Assembly: GCF_000153325.1 (NCBI RefSeq)
Contig: NZ_CH724145.1
Location: forward strand, 365,840 to 429,839
Direction: 5' to 3'
DNA from: Photobacterium sp. SKA34
GTDB taxonomy: Bacteria; Pseudomonadota; Gammaproteobacteria; Enterobacterales; Vibrionaceae
DNA length: 64,000 nt
Shown: piece after piece, positions 10,139-20,602 of the stretch
Layout: every line of letters starts with the position of its first letter
Numbering within the stretch: the stretch's first letter is position 1
Notes under the pieces: model-generated
What the model was told of the DNA's origin: nothing
What the model saw: the letters and a program-made list of their open reading frames with translations, nothing else
Database searches by the model: none
Made by a program: the position numbers and the translations under genes

Positions 10139-11098
10139 ATGCTCGAAGCCATTGTATTGCTCTGTGTAGGGTTAGTGTTATTAGTATGGAGTGCCGATCG
10201 ATTGGTATATGGCGCTGCTGCACTGGCTAAAAATTTTGGTGTTGCGCCGCTTGTTATCGGTATGACAATACTGGCAATGGGCTCTTCGGCACCAGAAATG
10301 ATGGTTTCAGCGACCGCAGCACTTGCAGGTAAAACCGATACAGCGGTAGGTAATGTACTTGGTTCTAATATCGCCAATATTGCACTTATTTTAGGTATAA
10401 CGGCAATGTTGAAGCCACTGTCGATCGGTTCAACCATTATTCGCCGTGAATTACCGCTAATGTTAGGCGTGACCGTTATTGCCGGCCTCTTGCTATGGGA
10501 TAATTATTTAGGCCGAATGGAAGGCGTTTTTCTTGCCGTGCTTTTTGTCCTGTTTTTACTTGCGATGTTAAAAATCAGCAAGTCGAGCAAAAACGATCCT
10601 CTCGTTGAAGAGCAAGAAGCAGAGATCCCAACGGGCGTTAAAAACTCATCAGCCATTATCTGGGTCTTTATTGGTTTAGGTTTACTGCTTTATTCATCAG
10701 ATATGGTTGTAGAGTCAGCCGTTGTTATTGCTAAACACTACGGTATGAGTGACTTAGTGATTGGTTTAACGATCATTGCTATTGGTACCAGTTTGCCTGA
10801 GCTTGCCGCTTCTATCGCGAGTATTTACAAGGGTGAAGATGATATGGCAGTAGGTAATATCATCGGCTCTAATGTCTTTAATATTTTAGCGGTAATGGGT
10901 ATACCAGGACTGCTGAATCCATCAGTATTAAGCCCTCTCGCGATGGGGCGTGATTTTTATGTCATGCTCGGACTGTCGGTATTGTTATTATTAATGGCAC
11001 TAGGTAAACGTCGTCGAATCAATCGTGTTGAAGGTGGTATTTTGGTACTGTGCTTTATAGCTTACCAAGCTTACCTATTCTTAAATATTTCCGCATAA
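10139..11098 (+). CDS. yrbG: YrbG, calcium/sodium antiporter family membrane protein
   Basis: A 319-residue CaCA-family exchanger with about ten membrane helices and the two inverted alpha repeats: GSSAPEMMVSATAAL with GNVLGSNIANI in the first half, and GTSLPELAASIAS with GNIIGSNVFNI in the second. These repeats bind the cations. The start at 10139 is chosen for AAAGGGA five bases upstream and for the match to the E. coli N-terminus; an ATG at 10115 would add eight residues. YrbG always sits before kdsD in this cluster, but its link to LPS synthesis is unclear. The stop overlaps a possible kdsD start. Confidence 0.93.
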   Translation: MLEAIVLLCVGLVLLVWSADRLVYGAAALAKNFGVAPLVIGMTILAMGSSAPEMMVSATAALAGKTDTAVGNVLGSNIANIALILGITAMLKPLSIGSTIIRRELPLMLGVTVIAGLLLWDNYLGRMEGVFLAVLFVLFLLAMLKISKSSKNDPLVEEQEAEIPTGVKNSSAIIWVFIGLGLLLYSSDMVVESAVVIAKHYGMSDLVIGLTIIAIGTSLPELAASIASIYKGEDDMAVGNIIGSNVFNILAVMGIPGLLNPSVLSPLAMGRDFYVMLGLSVLLLLMALGKRRRINRVEGGILVLCFIAYQAYLFLNISA

Positions 11099-11112
11099 TG
11101 GAGAATAATCAG

Positions 11113-12084
11113 ATGTCTCGCTCCTTTGACTTTTGTAGCCATGGCAAAAAAGTGCTGAATATTGAAATTCAAGCACTACAAAACATCAGTCGATATATTG
11201 ATGATAGCTTTAATAAAGCCTGTCAGCTGGTACTCGATTGCGAAGGAAAAGTCATTGTGATGGGAATGGGTAAATCGGGCCATATTGGTAGAAAACTAGC
11301 AGCAACCCTTGCGAGTACTGGTACACCTGCCTTTTTCGTTCATCCTGGTGAGGCAAGCCATGGTGATTTAGGCATGATCAAACATGAAGATGTTGTGATC
11401 GCAATTTCTAACTCTGGTGAAGCATCTGAAATTTTGGCGTTATTACCTGTCATTAAACGATTAGGTATTCCCATGATCAGCATGACAGGCAAACCTACGT
11501 CCAGTATGGCAAAAATGGCAATTATAAACTTACAAATCACTGTAGAAAAAGAAGCTTGCCCCTTAAACCTAGCGCCAACCTCGAGTACGACAGCAACACT
11601 TGTGATGGGTGATGCATTAGCGATTTCAGTTATGGAAGCGCGTGGATTTACTGCTGATGATTTTGCTTTGTCTCATCCCGGAGGAGCTCTTGGACGAAAA
11701 TTATTAATGCGTATCGCAGATGTCATGCATACCGGTAAAATGCTGCCTATTATTGAAGAAACAGCCAGCATTAAAGATGCCTTGCTAGAAATATCCCAAA
11801 AAGGCTTAGGGATGACGGCTATCGTTAATAATAAGCAACAGCTTAGCGGAATATTTACCGATGGTGATTTACGTCGTTTACTCGATAACCATGTTGATAT
11901 TCATAATACGAATATCGGTAATGTGATGTCTTGTAACCCGCAGACGATTTCCCCTCAACTGCTCGCAGCTGAAGGGTTAAAGATAATGGAAGATCGTAAA
12001 ATCAACGGGTTGCTTGTGACTGAAAACTCTCAACTGGTTGGTGCATTAAACATGCATGATTTATTAAAAGCAGGCGTGATGTAG
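11113..12084 (+). CDS. kdsD: D-arabinose 5-phosphate isomerase KdsD
   Basis: A 323-residue protein with a sugar isomerase (SIS) domain (about residues 30-180, with VMGMGKSGHIGRKLAATLASTG) and two CBS domains (about 205-320). It makes D-arabinose 5-phosphate from ribulose 5-phosphate, the first step towards KDO for LPS. The ATG at 11113 is preceded by GGAG at 11100-11103; an ATG overlapping the yrbG stop (11098) would add five residues. In most relatives kdsC follows directly. Here only 62 non-coding bases separate it from lptC. Confidence 0.95.
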   Translation: MSRSFDFCSHGKKVLNIEIQALQNISRYIDDSFNKACQLVLDCEGKVIVMGMGKSGHIGRKLAATLASTGTPAFFVHPGEASHGDLGMIKHEDVVIAISNSGEASEILALLPVIKRLGIPMISMTGKPTSSMAKMAIINLQITVEKEACPLNLAPTSSTTATLVMGDALAISVMEARGFTADDFALSHPGGALGRKLLMRIADVMHTGKMLPIIEETASIKDALLEISQKGLGMTAIVNNKQQLSGIFTDGDLRRLLDNHVDIHNTNIGNVMSCNPQTISPQLLAAEGLKIMEDRKINGLLVTENSQLVGALNMHDLLKAGVM

Positions 12085-12146
12085 TAGCATACTCAGTATA
12101 ACGCGTAACGAATTAGAACAATGAAACATGATAAAGGCTTAAGTCT

Positions 12147-12710
12147 ATGACTTTAAAAAGGCTACTCTATGTACTTCTGGTAATATTTTGTGCATGGTTA
12201 GGCTACAACCAACTTGAACAACTGTGGCAAAAAGATCATCAAGTAAAGCCTGATGACGAAAAGCCTATGTTCATTGGTAACGACATCAGTAATACAACCT
12301 TTGATCTCTCTGGTATTCGTAGTTATCAAATCGATTCAGATCATCTTGAATACTTTGAGAAAAGTGGTGAGACCGATTTTATAAAACCTGTATTATGGGT
12401 GTTTAAAGAAGGTAAAAATGCAGAATGGCGGATCAGTTCCGATACCGCTATTTTAGATAAAAATAATGTACTGAACCTTCATGGCAATGTTCGCATGTTT
12501 AACTTATTACCTGATTCAGACATCCAAGTGATCAAAACAGATAACTTGCAATTGAATATTGAAACTCAAGATTTTAATACTCAAGACCATGTGATGATTA
12601 CAGGACCCGCCTTCCAAAACCAAGGTGATGGTATGATGGGTAATATGAAACGTAAAGTCGCTAAACTCTTAAAAAATGTGAAAAGTAGATATGAACCGAC
12701 TGAAAACTAG
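12147..12710 (+). CDS. lptC: LPS export system protein LptC
   Basis: A 187-residue bitopic membrane protein with one N-terminal helix (about residues 5-22) and a periplasmic beta-jellyroll (about 60-180). LptC takes LPS from the LptB2FG extractor and passes it to LptA. The length is close to E. coli LptC (191). Its 3' end overlaps lptA by 20 bases, indicating coupled translation. Confidence 0.94.
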   Translation: MTLKRLLYVLLVIFCAWLGYNQLEQLWQKDHQVKPDDEKPMFIGNDISNTTFDLSGIRSYQIDSDHLEYFEKSGETDFIKPVLWVFKEGKNAEWRISSDTAILDKNNVLNLHGNVRMFNLLPDSDIQVIKTDNLQLNIETQDFNTQDHVMITGPAFQNQGDGMMGNMKRKVAKLLKNVKSRYEPTEN

Positions 12711-13197
12711 TGCTCTACTATGCTTACTATGTGTTAGCACATCGTCTTGGGCATTAAAAAGTGATACTAAACAACCTATTAACATCAGCTCCAATAGCCA
12801 AGAACTTGATGTACAAAATAACATTGCAACTTTTACTGGTGATGTAAGATTACGTCAGGGCACAATTGATATTCATGCTGATAAAGTTGTTGTAACGCGC
12901 CCAAATAGCAATGCAAAAGAGCAAACTATTATTGCTTATGGTAAGCCTGCCACCTTCCATCAAATTATGGATGATGGTAAGCCTATTGATGGCGAAGCAT
13001 TAAAAATGCGCTATGAAACAAAAACAGAATTTTTGAAAATGACAGACAAAGCTGTATTAAATCAGGATGGTACTGAAATGAAAGGTAATGTCATCACTTA
13101 TGATATTAATAAGCAGCGTTTGGTAGCTCAAAGTGGCGATAAGCAACGCGTAACTACTGTCATCCAACCAAATCAATTGAACAATAACAAGAAATAA
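12691..13197 (+). CDS. lptA: LPS transport periplasmic protein LptA
   Basis: A 168-residue periplasmic protein with a signal peptide (residues 1-21, cleavage after SWA) and an OstA/LptA beta-jellyroll domain containing PINISSNSQELD and ATFTGDVRLRQG. LptA subunits form the bridge that carries LPS across the periplasm from LptC to LptD. It starts inside the end of lptC and lies 9 bases before lptB. Confidence 0.95.
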   Translation: MNRLKTSALLCLLCVSTSSWALKSDTKQPINISSNSQELDVQNNIATFTGDVRLRQGTIDIHADKVVVTRPNSNAKEQTIIAYGKPATFHQIMDDGKPIDGEALKMRYETKTEFLKMTDKAVLNQDGTEMKGNVITYDINKQRLVAQSGDKQRVTTVIQPNQLNNNKK

Positions 13198-13206
13198 ACA
13201 GTATCT

Positions 13207-13932
13207 ATGGCTATTCTAAAAGCAGAACACCTCGCAAAAAGCTATAACGGACGTAAAGTTGTTTCTGATGTTAGCCTTGAGGTTGAATCTGGAAAAATCG
13301 TCGGCCTATTAGGGCCTAACGGTGCAGGTAAAACGACATCGTTTTACATGATTGTAGGTTTAGTTGCACGAGATGAAGGTGTGATCACCATTGATGGTAA
13401 CGATATCAGCCTACAACCCATGCATAACCGTTCACGTATGGGTATCGGTTATTTACCTCAAGAAGCATCGATTTTCCGCCGCTTAAGCGTTTATGATAAC
13501 TTGATGGCGGTACTCCAGACGCGCAAAGAGTTAACGAAAGAAGAGCGCCAAGATAAAGCAGAAGATTTATTGGATGAGTTTAACATCCAACATATCCGTA
13601 ACAATCTTGGTCAATCATTATCAGGTGGGGAGCGACGACGTGTTGAAATTGCACGAGCATTAGCCGCAAACCCTAAATTTATTTTACTTGATGAGCCATT
13701 TGCTGGTGTTGACCCCATCTCTGTGATCGACATCAAAAAGATCATTGAACATTTACGTGATCGTGGGCTTGGCGTCTTAATAACAGACCATAATGTAAGG
13801 GAAACACTTGATGTCTGTGAACATGCGTATATCGTAAGTCAGGGACAGTTAATCGCTAACGGCACACCTGAACATGTTCTAAACGATGAACATGTTAAGC
13901 GCGTTTACCTAGGTGACCAATTCCGTTTATAA
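13207..13932 (+). CDS. lptB: LPS export ABC transporter ATPase LptB
   Basis: A 241-residue ABC ATPase with Walker [10 protein letters not shown] (about residues 36-44), signature LSGGERRR, Walker [14 protein letters not shown] and the H-loop histidine in [10 protein letters not shown]. It has the same length as E. coli LptB (241). A homodimer with LptFG extracts LPS from the inner membrane. It is 9 bases after lptA and is followed by rpoN, as in enterobacteria and vibrios. Confidence 0.97.
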   Translation: MAILKAEHLAKSYNGRKVVSDVSLEVESGKIVGLLGPNGAGKTTSFYMIVGLVARDEGVITIDGNDISLQPMHNRSRMGIGYLPQEASIFRRLSVYDNLMAVLQTRKELTKEERQDKAEDLLDEFNIQHIRNNLGQSLSGGERRRVEIARALAANPKFILLDEPFAGVDPISVIDIKKIIEHLRDRGLGVLITDHNVRETLDVCEHAYIVSQGQLIANGTPEHVLNDEHVKRVYLGDQFRL

Positions 13933-14005
13933 CACATTAAATAGGTCTGCTATTGAAGAAAAAGCCACAGTATAAAAATAATAACGACAAGGTATATCTA
14001 CGTTA

Positions 14006-15475
14006 ATGAAAACTTCGCTCCAGCTTAAGCTAGGCCAACAACTGGCCATGACGCCGCAGCTACAGCAAGCTATTCGCCTGCTGCAGTTATCTACTTTGGA
14101 TCTCCAACAGGAAATTCAAGAAGCCCTAGATGGAAATCCACTGCTAGAGCTGGAAGAAAATGAAGATCTTTCGACAAACGATGATAAAGCTGCGACAGAA
14201 TCTTCAACAGACGATAGCTCTGACAATATTGATGATATTGAAAGCTTTGATACCGCCGATGTCATCGATAACAATGAAATGCCAGAAGAACTTCCCGTCG
14301 ATACGACTTGGGATGATGTTTATAGCGCAGGAACAGGCAGTACAGGCATTGCACTTGACGACGATTTTCCGGTCTATCAAGGGGAAACCACGGAATCGTT
14401 ACAAGATTATCTAATGTGGCAAGTCCAGCTAACCCCGTTTAGTGAAACTGATCTTGCCATAGCGACGGCTATCATTGATGCCGTTGATGAAAAAGGATAT
14501 TTATCCTGCTCTGCAGAAGATATTCTAGAAAGTTTTGATGATGATGAACTTGAGCTAGATGAAGTTGAAGCGGTATTAAAACGCGTACAACAATTTGATC
14601 CTCTCGGTGTAGCTTCTCGCAATTTACAAGAATGTTTATTACTTCAACTGGCTACCTACCCAAAAGATACCCAGTGGCTCACTGAAGCCCAAATGCTACT
14701 GTCTGATCATATTGCTCTTTTAGGCAATCGTGATTATCGACAGCTCATGCGTGAAACAAAACTAAAAGAAGCCGATTTAAAAGCCGTAATGGCGTTGATC
14801 CATTCGCTCGATCCTCGTCCAGGCAATCGCGTTATTCATTCAGACACCGAATATGTGGTGCCAGATGTATCAGTGTTTAAAGATCACGGAAAATGGGTCG
14901 TCACTATCAACCCTGACAGCGTGCCACGTATTAAAGTGAATGAACAATACGCTGCATTGAGTAAAAATACCCGTAATAGTGCTGATAGCCAATTTATTCG
15001 TACACATCTGCAAGATGCTAAATGGCTAATAAAAAGCTTAGAAAGTCGAAATGAAACATTACTCAAAGTCGCTCGCTGCATTGTCGAACATCAGCAAGAC
15101 TTCTTTGAATATGGCGAAGAGGCGATGAAACCTATGGTATTAAATGATATCGCCCTTGCCGTAGAAATGCATGAATCCACCATATCTCGAGTCACAACGC
15201 AAAAATACATGCATACACCTCGAGGTATTTTTGAATTGAAATACTTCTTCTCAAGTCATGTCAGTACGGATAACGGTGGCGAATGCTCGTCTACTGCAAT
15301 CCGCGCACTGGTGAAGAAACTTGTTGCAGCAGAAAACCAAGCGAAGCCATTAAGTGACAGCAAAATTGCGACACTATTAGCCGAGCAAGGCATTATGGTA
15401 GCAAGGCGAACTATCGCTAAATACCGTGAATCCTTAGGTATTCCGCCGTCGAATCAGCGAAAACGTCTGATCTAG
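14006..15475 (+). CDS. rpoN: RNA polymerase sigma-54 factor RpoN
   Basis: A 489-residue sigma-54. Region I is the Gln/Leu-rich N-terminus ([20 protein letters not shown], about residues 12-31). Region II is acidic (about 50-120). Region III holds the core-binding and helix-turn-helix parts, and the RpoN box [14 protein letters not shown] is near residues 469-482. It directs transcription of genes with -24/-12 promoters under enhancer-binding activators; in vibrios these include flagellar and nitrogen genes. hpf, ptsN, rapZ and npr follow in the conserved order. Confidence 0.97.
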   Translation: MKTSLQLKLGQQLAMTPQLQQAIRLLQLSTLDLQQEIQEALDGNPLLELEENEDLSTNDDKAATESSTDDSSDNIDDIESFDTADVIDNNEMPEELPVDTTWDDVYSAGTGSTGIALDDDFPVYQGETTESLQDYLMWQVQLTPFSETDLAIATAIIDAVDEKGYLSCSAEDILESFDDDELELDEVEAVLKRVQQFDPLGVASRNLQECLLLQLATYPKDTQWLTEAQMLLSDHIALLGNRDYRQLMRETKLKEADLKAVMALIHSLDPRPGNRVIHSDTEYVVPDVSVFKDHGKWVVTINPDSVPRIKVNEQYAALSKNTRNSADSQFIRTHLQDAKWLIKSLESRNETLLKVARCIVEHQQDFFEYGEEAMKPMVLNDIALAVEMHESTISRVTTQKYMHTPRGIFELKYFFSSHVSTDNGGECSSTAIRALVKKLVAAENQAKPLSDSKIATLLAEQGIMVARRTIAKYRESLGIPPSNQRKRLI

Positions 15476-15510
15476 ATTAACAGGTCAGATCCAACAAAAG
15501 GAAGATGTCT

Positions 15511-15798
15511 ATGCAAATCAATATTACAGGGCACCATGTTGATGTAACCGATTCTCTTCGTGAATATGTCACGACCAAGTTTGAAAAACTTGAGCGCTTC
15601 TTCGATAAAATAAACAATGTCCAAGTTATTCTTAATGTTGAAAAGCTTCAACAGATAGCTGAAGCTACGCTACACATTAACTCAGGGGAAATCCACGCAA
15701 AAGCGGATTCTGAAAATATGTATGCTGCGATTGATGAATTGACTGATAAACTCGTCCGTCAATTAAACAAACACAAAGATAAGCTCAACAGCCACTAA
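15511..15798 (+). CDS. hpf: short ribosome hibernation promoting factor HPF
   Basis: A 95-residue HPF/RaiA-family protein (MQINITGHHVDVTDSLREYV), the same length as E. coli short HPF. It promotes 100S ribosome dimers in stationary phase together with RMF. The ATG at 15511 is used because AAGGA ends 8 bases upstream; the ATG two codons earlier (15505) is almost touching the ribosome binding site. It lies 35 bases after rpoN and 2 bases before ptsN. Confidence 0.95.
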   Translation: MQINITGHHVDVTDSLREYVTTKFEKLERFFDKINNVQVILNVEKLQQIAEATLHINSGEIHAKADSENMYAAIDELTDKLVRQLNKHKDKLNSH

Positions 15799-15800
15799 CT

Positions 15801-16250
15801 ATGCAACTTAGTCATGTATTGAGCCTGGACTGCACTAAAAGTGCAGTCCCTTGCTCCAGCAAAAAGCGCGCGCTAGAACTCATTAGTGAGATAGCAGCCG
15901 CTCATCTTGATCAAAACCCACAGACACTATTCGAATGTATGCTCAATCGTGAAAAGATGGGGACTACAGGTATTGGTAATGGTATTGCGATCCCTCATGG
16001 GCGAATCAGTAATAGCGATCAAGCCATTGCCGTACTGATTCAATGCCAAGAACCAATTGATTTTGATGCGATTGATAATCAGCCTGTTGATCTTCTGTTT
16101 GCGCTGTTTGTACCAGAAGAACAATGTAAAGAGCATTTAAAAACTCTTGCAAGCATGGCTGAGAAGCTAGGTAACAAGCAAGTATGTAAACAACTTCGTC
16201 ATGCAACTAGCGATCAAGAGCTGTATCATATCCTTACCGATGAATCGTGA
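15801..16250 (+). CDS. ptsN: nitrogen-regulatory PTS IIA protein PtsN
   Basis: A 149-residue PTS EIIA-type domain with the phosphorylated histidine in IAIPHGRI (His66). PtsN receives phosphate from PtsP via Npr and acts as a regulator, for example of potassium transport and sensor kinases, rather than in sugar uptake. It is slightly shorter than E. coli PtsN (163). It starts 2 bases after hpf, which suggests coupled translation. Confidence 0.95.
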   Translation: MQLSHVLSLDCTKSAVPCSSKKRALELISEIAAAHLDQNPQTLFECMLNREKMGTTGIGNGIAIPHGRISNSDQAIAVLIQCQEPIDFDAIDNQPVDLLFALFVPEEQCKEHLKTLASMAEKLGNKQVCKQLRHATSDQELYHILTDES

Positions 16251-16289
16251 GCTTTTACTCCATATCCCAATTACCGAGGTAAATAAACC

Positions 16290-17138
16290 ATGATGTTAAT
16301 GGTTGTAAGTGGCCGTTCTGGTTCAGGAAAATCTGTCGCCTTACGTGTGCTTGAAGATCTCGGCTATTACTGTGTCGATAATCTTCCTGTTACTCTACTG
16401 CCGCAATTTGTCAAAGACATTGCCCATACTGAGCAAGATATAGCAGTCAGCATTGATGTACGTAACATGCCTCAGCAACCAGATGAAATACAGCGTATTC
16501 TCAAATCACTAGAGAACGATGTTGATGTGAACGTTGTTTTTCTCGATGCTGATGATAAAGAGTTAGTTAAACGTTATAGCGAAACTCGTCGCTTACATCC
16601 TTTATCTCGGCAAAATATGACACTAGAGCAAGCGATTACCTCTGAAAGTGCCATATTAGGTGATTTAAAAGAACATGCTGATTTAGTTATCGATACAACG
16701 AATAAATCAATTCATGATTTAAGTGAAACCGTTCGTGCTCGCGTGTTAGGCCGAGAAGCAAAAGAGCTAATTCTTGTTTTTGAATCATTTGGCTTTAAGC
16801 ATGGTTTACCTTCAGATGCCGATTATGTATTTGATGTTCGCTTTTTACCCAACCCTCACTGGGTACCAGAACTCAAACCCCAAACAGGGCTAGATCAAGG
16901 GGTAAAAGATTTTCTTTCTAGCCAAAGTGAAGTAAATCAACTCAACTACCAAATTCGTAATTTCATCGAAACTTGGCTACCAATGCTTGAAAAAAACAAC
17001 CGCAGCTATGTTACGGTAGCCATTGGTTGTACTGGCGGCCAACATCGTTCTGTCTATATTGCACAATCTCTTGCCGACTACTTTGAGCATCAAGGTCAAC
17101 AAGTCCAAGTCCGTCACCGCACATTAGAAGAAAAATAA
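16290..17138 (+). CDS. rapZ: RNase adapter protein RapZ
   Basis: A 282-residue protein with an N-terminal P-loop (GRSGSGKS, residues 8-15) and a C-terminal domain containing [11 protein letters not shown]. In E. coli RapZ binds the small RNA GlmZ and directs RNase E to it, which controls glucosamine-6-phosphate synthase. The length and both conserved blocks agree with the family (E. coli 284). Its stop overlaps the npr start (TAATG). Confidence 0.96.
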   Translation: MMLMVVSGRSGSGKSVALRVLEDLGYYCVDNLPVTLLPQFVKDIAHTEQDIAVSIDVRNMPQQPDEIQRILKSLENDVDVNVVFLDADDKELVKRYSETRRLHPLSRQNMTLEQAITSESAILGDLKEHADLVIDTTNKSIHDLSETVRARVLGREAKELILVFESFGFKHGLPSDADYVFDVRFLPNPHWVPELKPQTGLDQGVKDFLSSQSEVNQLNYQIRNFIETWLPMLEKNNRSYVTVAIGCTGGQHRSVYIAQSLADYFEHQGQQVQVRHRTLEEK

Positions 17139-17410
17139 TGACAGTCCAACGCGAATTATTTATTAAAAACCGACTCGGCTTACACGCACGCGCGGCAATT
17201 AAACTGGTTGAGCTTGCACAAAGCTTTACCGCAGTGATCACCTTGAGTAATACTGATGTATCAGCTACTGCGGATAGTGTCATGGGGCTTTTAATGCTTG
17301 ATTCCGCACAAGGACAAAAAATCATGGTAAGTGCTGAAGGTTCAGACGAAGTATCAGCACTTAACGCTATCTCCGCTTTAATTGAAGCCGGCTTTGATGA
17401 AGAAAATTAA
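17138..17410 (+). CDS. npr: phosphocarrier protein NPr (nitrogen PTS HPr)
   Basis: A 90-residue HPr-like protein with the active histidine at position 16 in GLHARAA, the same length as E. coli NPr. It passes phosphate from PtsP (EI-Ntr) to PtsN. Its start overlaps the rapZ stop, and it ends the rpoN-hpf-ptsN-rapZ-npr run. About 290 bases follow without a gene or a clear terminator before mgtE; I saw no known Mg-sensing leader there. Confidence 0.95.
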   Translation: MTVQRELFIKNRLGLHARAAIKLVELAQSFTAVITLSNTDVSATADSVMGLLMLDSAQGQKIMVSAEGSDEVSALNAISALIEAGFDEEN

Positions 17411-17699
17411 ACATTACGTTTAAGACTCAATACCACTCACTTTTCAATTACACTTTAAATAATTTTCTCATCTGTAATTGACAACTAAATCTGAAATTCT
17501 GCTTCAATTATCGCTATTATTAATAACTCTGTAGGCAACTGGTGATAACTTTCCGTTAAATAACCTAGTGATTGTGTATGTGATAGATGTGAGAAGAGTA
17601 AATCTGCTCATTATACGTAAAACATGTGAGACAAAAGCTAGGTGATTACGTTAAAATTCAGCTTATTGCGCCATCAAAATATAAGTGGACCTAATACCT

Positions 17700-19061
17700 A
17701 TGGCGGATGTATTAGAACAAGATCAAACCCATCAACGACTTCAAGAAGTTAACACTGCATTAGAAAATGGCATGTTTGTCCATGTTCGCCGACTCCTTCA
17801 AGAAATGGAGCCGGAAGATATTGCACATCTATTGGAAGCCTCTCCTCCGAAAGAACGTCAAGTACTATGGCAACTGACCGATCCTGAAGAGCAAGGTGAA
17901 ATCCTTGATGAACTTTCTGAAGATGTAAAAGATGGTATCGTCTCGCAAATGGAGCCAGAGAAGCTGGCCGCTGTGACCGAGGGGATGGAAAGCGATGATG
18001 TCGCATATGTACTGCGTAGTCTTCCTGATGAACGTTATCAAGAAGTACTGGCGCAAATGGATACCACTGACCGTCATCGTATCGAGAAAGCGCTAGCGTA
18101 CCCTGAGGATACTGCTGGCGGTATGATGAGTACTGACTTCATCACAATTCGTGGTGATGTTACGGCAGATGTTGTCTTACGTTATTTGCGAATGCGAGGT
18201 GAATTACCTGAAGCGACAGATGCTTTATATGTGGTTGATAGCAACGAAACCTTAATTGGTCACTTGTCTCTTGCAGCGCTAATTACGACGCAGCCTGACA
18301 TCGAAATCAAAGATGTGATGGAAGATGCTGATGAAGCTATTCCAGTCGATATGCCTGACAGTGAAATCGCTAATCTGTTTGAACGTCGTAATTGGGTTTC
18401 AGCACCAGTTGTTGATCAAAATAATCTATTGCTTGGTCGTATTACTATCGATGATGTGGTCGATCTCATTCGTGAAGAAGCCGAACACTCAATGATGAGT
18501 ATGGCGGGTATGGATGATGATGAAGATACCTTTGCACCGGTTTTAAAATCAGCTAAAAGTCGAAGTATTTGGCTCGGTGTTAACGTTTTAACGGCATTAG
18601 CAGCTGCATCTGTTTCCAACATGTTTGAAAACACTTTACAACAGATGGCTACCGTTGCTGTATTAATGACTATCGTTCCATCAATGGGTGGTGTCGCAGG
18701 TAACCAAACTGTAGCTCTGGTTATTCGTGGTTTAGCCGTTGGCCACATCGGTGATACCAACACCCGCTGGCTACTAAGTAAAGAGGCCCGTGTTGGTTTA
18801 ATTAATGGCTTTATATGGGCGTTAATTATCGGTGCGGTTGTCGTTGTTTGGAAAGGCAGCTTTATGCTGGGAGCGATAATGGCCGGCGCAATGCTCGCAA
18901 ACTTATTTATCGCCGGTGTTGCTGGTGTATTGATCCCTATTGGATTGAAAAAGCTCAAGATTGATCCAGCATTAGCTGGCGGTATGGCATTAACGACTTG
19001 TACTGATATTGTCGGTTTAATGGTATTCCTTGGCCTTGCGACTATCTTTATTACACCGTAA
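17700..19061 (+). CDS. mgtE: magnesium transporter MgtE
   Basis: A 453-residue MgtE. The N-terminal helical domain covers about residues 20-120, two CBS domains about 130-255, and a five-helix C-terminal membrane domain about 275-453, with PSMGGVAGNQT and the DIVGLMVFLGLA end segment. MgtE is a homodimeric Mg2+ channel gated by Mg2+ binding to its cytoplasmic domains. The ATG at 17700 is preferred over an in-frame GTG five codons earlier because it gives the usual family N-terminus. It converges on pmbA across a shared terminator. Confidence 0.95.
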   Translation: MADVLEQDQTHQRLQEVNTALENGMFVHVRRLLQEMEPEDIAHLLEASPPKERQVLWQLTDPEEQGEILDELSEDVKDGIVSQMEPEKLAAVTEGMESDDVAYVLRSLPDERYQEVLAQMDTTDRHRIEKALAYPEDTAGGMMSTDFITIRGDVTADVVLRYLRMRGELPEATDALYVVDSNETLIGHLSLAALITTQPDIEIKDVMEDADEAIPVDMPDSEIANLFERRNWVSAPVVDQNNLLLGRITIDDVVDLIREEAEHSMMSMAGMDDDEDTFAPVLKSAKSRSIWLGVNVLTALAAASVSNMFENTLQQMATVAVLMTIVPSMGGVAGNQTVALVIRGLAVGHIGDTNTRWLLSKEARVGLINGFIWALIIGAVVVVWKGSFMLGAIMAGAMLANLFIAGVAGVLIPIGLKKLKIDPALAGGMALTTCTDIVGLMVFLGLATIFITP

Positions 19062-19093
19062 AACTGCCCTTTGCTGTAATGGAATAAATAAAA

Positions 19094-19120
19094 AAGCCCG
19101 AACCTGCATGATTCGGGCTT
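19094..19120. terminator. bidirectional terminator between mgtE and pmbA
   Basis: A 9-bp stem (AAGCCCGAA, 19094-19102, with 19112-19120) and a 9-base loop, with an A run on the left and a T run on the right. It can serve both converging genes. Confidence 0.88.
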
Positions 19121-19145
19121 TTTATTTCACTTAATATGGAAAAAA

Positions 19146-20489
19146 CTACTCACCAGCAATCTTCATTGAATCTAATAACATCGAGCCTGTTAAGATCTGA
19201 CTGCGGGTTTCAGTATCATTACCAATAGCGACAATATTCTGCATCATATCTTTTAAATTACCGGCAATCGTAATTTCAGAAACAGGATATTGAATCTGGC
19301 CGTTCTCAACCCAGAAACCCGCTGCGCCACGCGAGTAATCACCCGTTACGATGTTCACACCTTGACCCATTAGCTCTGTGACTAATAAGCCTCGATCCAT
19401 CTTCTTCAGCATTTGCTCAAAAGACTCACCGGTTGATTTCACCATCCAGTTATGAATACCACCAGCATGACCTGTTGGCTGCATATTCATTTTACGGGCA
19501 GCGTAGCTAGTCAGTAAGTAAGTTTGTAGCACACCGTCAGTAATGATCTCACGATCATAAGTTGCTAAACCTTCACTATCAAACGGGGTACTCGCCATAC
19601 CACGTAAAATATGTGGGCGCTCGCTAATACCTAACCACTCGGGAAAAATTTGCTCACCTAACTTATCAACTAAGAAAGAAGATTTACGGTACAGGTTAGC
19701 ACCACTGATCCCCATTACTAAGTGACCAAACAATCCTGTTGCGACATCGGCAGCAAACATCACTGGTGCTTCGCGGGTTGTTAGTTTCTGCGCATCAACA
19801 CGACCTACAGTACGCTCTGCGGCATGGCGACCAACATGCTCAGGTGTCCACATATCAGAGGCTAAACGTGAAGTGGTGTAACTGTAATCTCGCTCCATTT
19901 CACCGTTTTTGCCTTCGGCTATCACACAACAACTAATGCTGTGACGACTTGAGGCATAACTTGCCAACATACCGTGGCTGTTACCATAAACACGGACACC
20001 GTAATGGCTATCATAACTTGCGCCATCACTTTGTTTAATTCGAGGATCATAAGCTAATGCGGCTTCTTCTGCTGCAATAGCTATCGCGGCTGCGCGATCT
20101 GGTTCTGGCTCATCTGGGTGGAATAAATCCAAATCAGGAATATCACGTGCCATTAACTCTTTCGGTCCAGGTCCTGCAAAAGGATCTTCCGAAGTGTAAT
20201 TAGCAATATCAAGTGCTGCTGCTACTGTCTGAGCAATTGCTGATTCACTTAAATCAGAAGTTGATGCGCTGCCTTTGCGATTTCCGCGATAAACAGTGAT
20301 CCCTAATGCCCCATCACTATTAAATTCAACATTCTCAACATCACACATACGTGTAGAGACACTTATCCCTGTTGTTTTGTTGATGGCTACTTCGGCGGCA
20401 TCCGCTTGTTTACCGGCGACTTCCAGTGCTTTCGCAACCGCAGCTTCCAGTTCAACACGCTGCTGGGCTACCTGTTCTCTTACGTCCAT
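19146..20489 (-). CDS. pmbA: metalloprotease partner PmbA/TldE
   Basis: A 447-residue TldE/PmbA protein. It lacks the HExxxH zinc motif of TldD, as expected for this subunit. Conserved stretches include the segment around residues 355-385 ([20 protein letters not shown]) and [17 protein letters not shown]. In E. coli TldD and PmbA together process microcin B17 and degrade CcdA-like peptides. It is divergent from darP, and tldD lies 0.7 kb further on. Confidence 0.94.
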   Translation of the reverse strand: MDVREQVAQQRVELEAAVAKALEVAGKQADAAEVAINKTTGISVSTRMCDVENVEFNSDGALGITVYRGNRKGSASTSDLSESAIAQTVAAALDIANYTSEDPFAGPGPKELMARDIPDLDLFHPDEPEPDRAAAIAIAAEEAALAYDPRIKQSDGASYDSHYGVRVYGNSHGMLASYASSRHSISCCVIAEGKNGEMERDYSYTTSRLASDMWTPEHVGRHAAERTVGRVDAQKLTTREAPVMFAADVATGLFGHLVMGISGANLYRKSSFLVDKLGEQIFPEWLGISERPHILRGMASTPFDSEGLATYDREIITDGVLQTYLLTSYAARKMNMQPTGHAGGIHNWMVKSTGESFEQMLKKMDRGLLVTELMGQGVNIVTGDYSRGAAGFWVENGQIQYPVSEITIAGNLKDMMQNIVAIGNDTETRSQILTGSMLLDSMKIAGE

Positions 20490-20602
20490 ACAATCACTTA
20501 AGGTTAGAGTTTTGCTTATTGGTTATAGAATAATGTAATTTACGCCCAAAATCGTTATTAAACTGATAAAATAGAGCTATTGATAGTGTTAGTGAGCCCA
20601 TT

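Noticed and set aside
17411..17699. A magnesium riboswitch before mgtE
   Set aside because: None of the conserved M-box blocks is visible and no terminator hairpin precedes the start.
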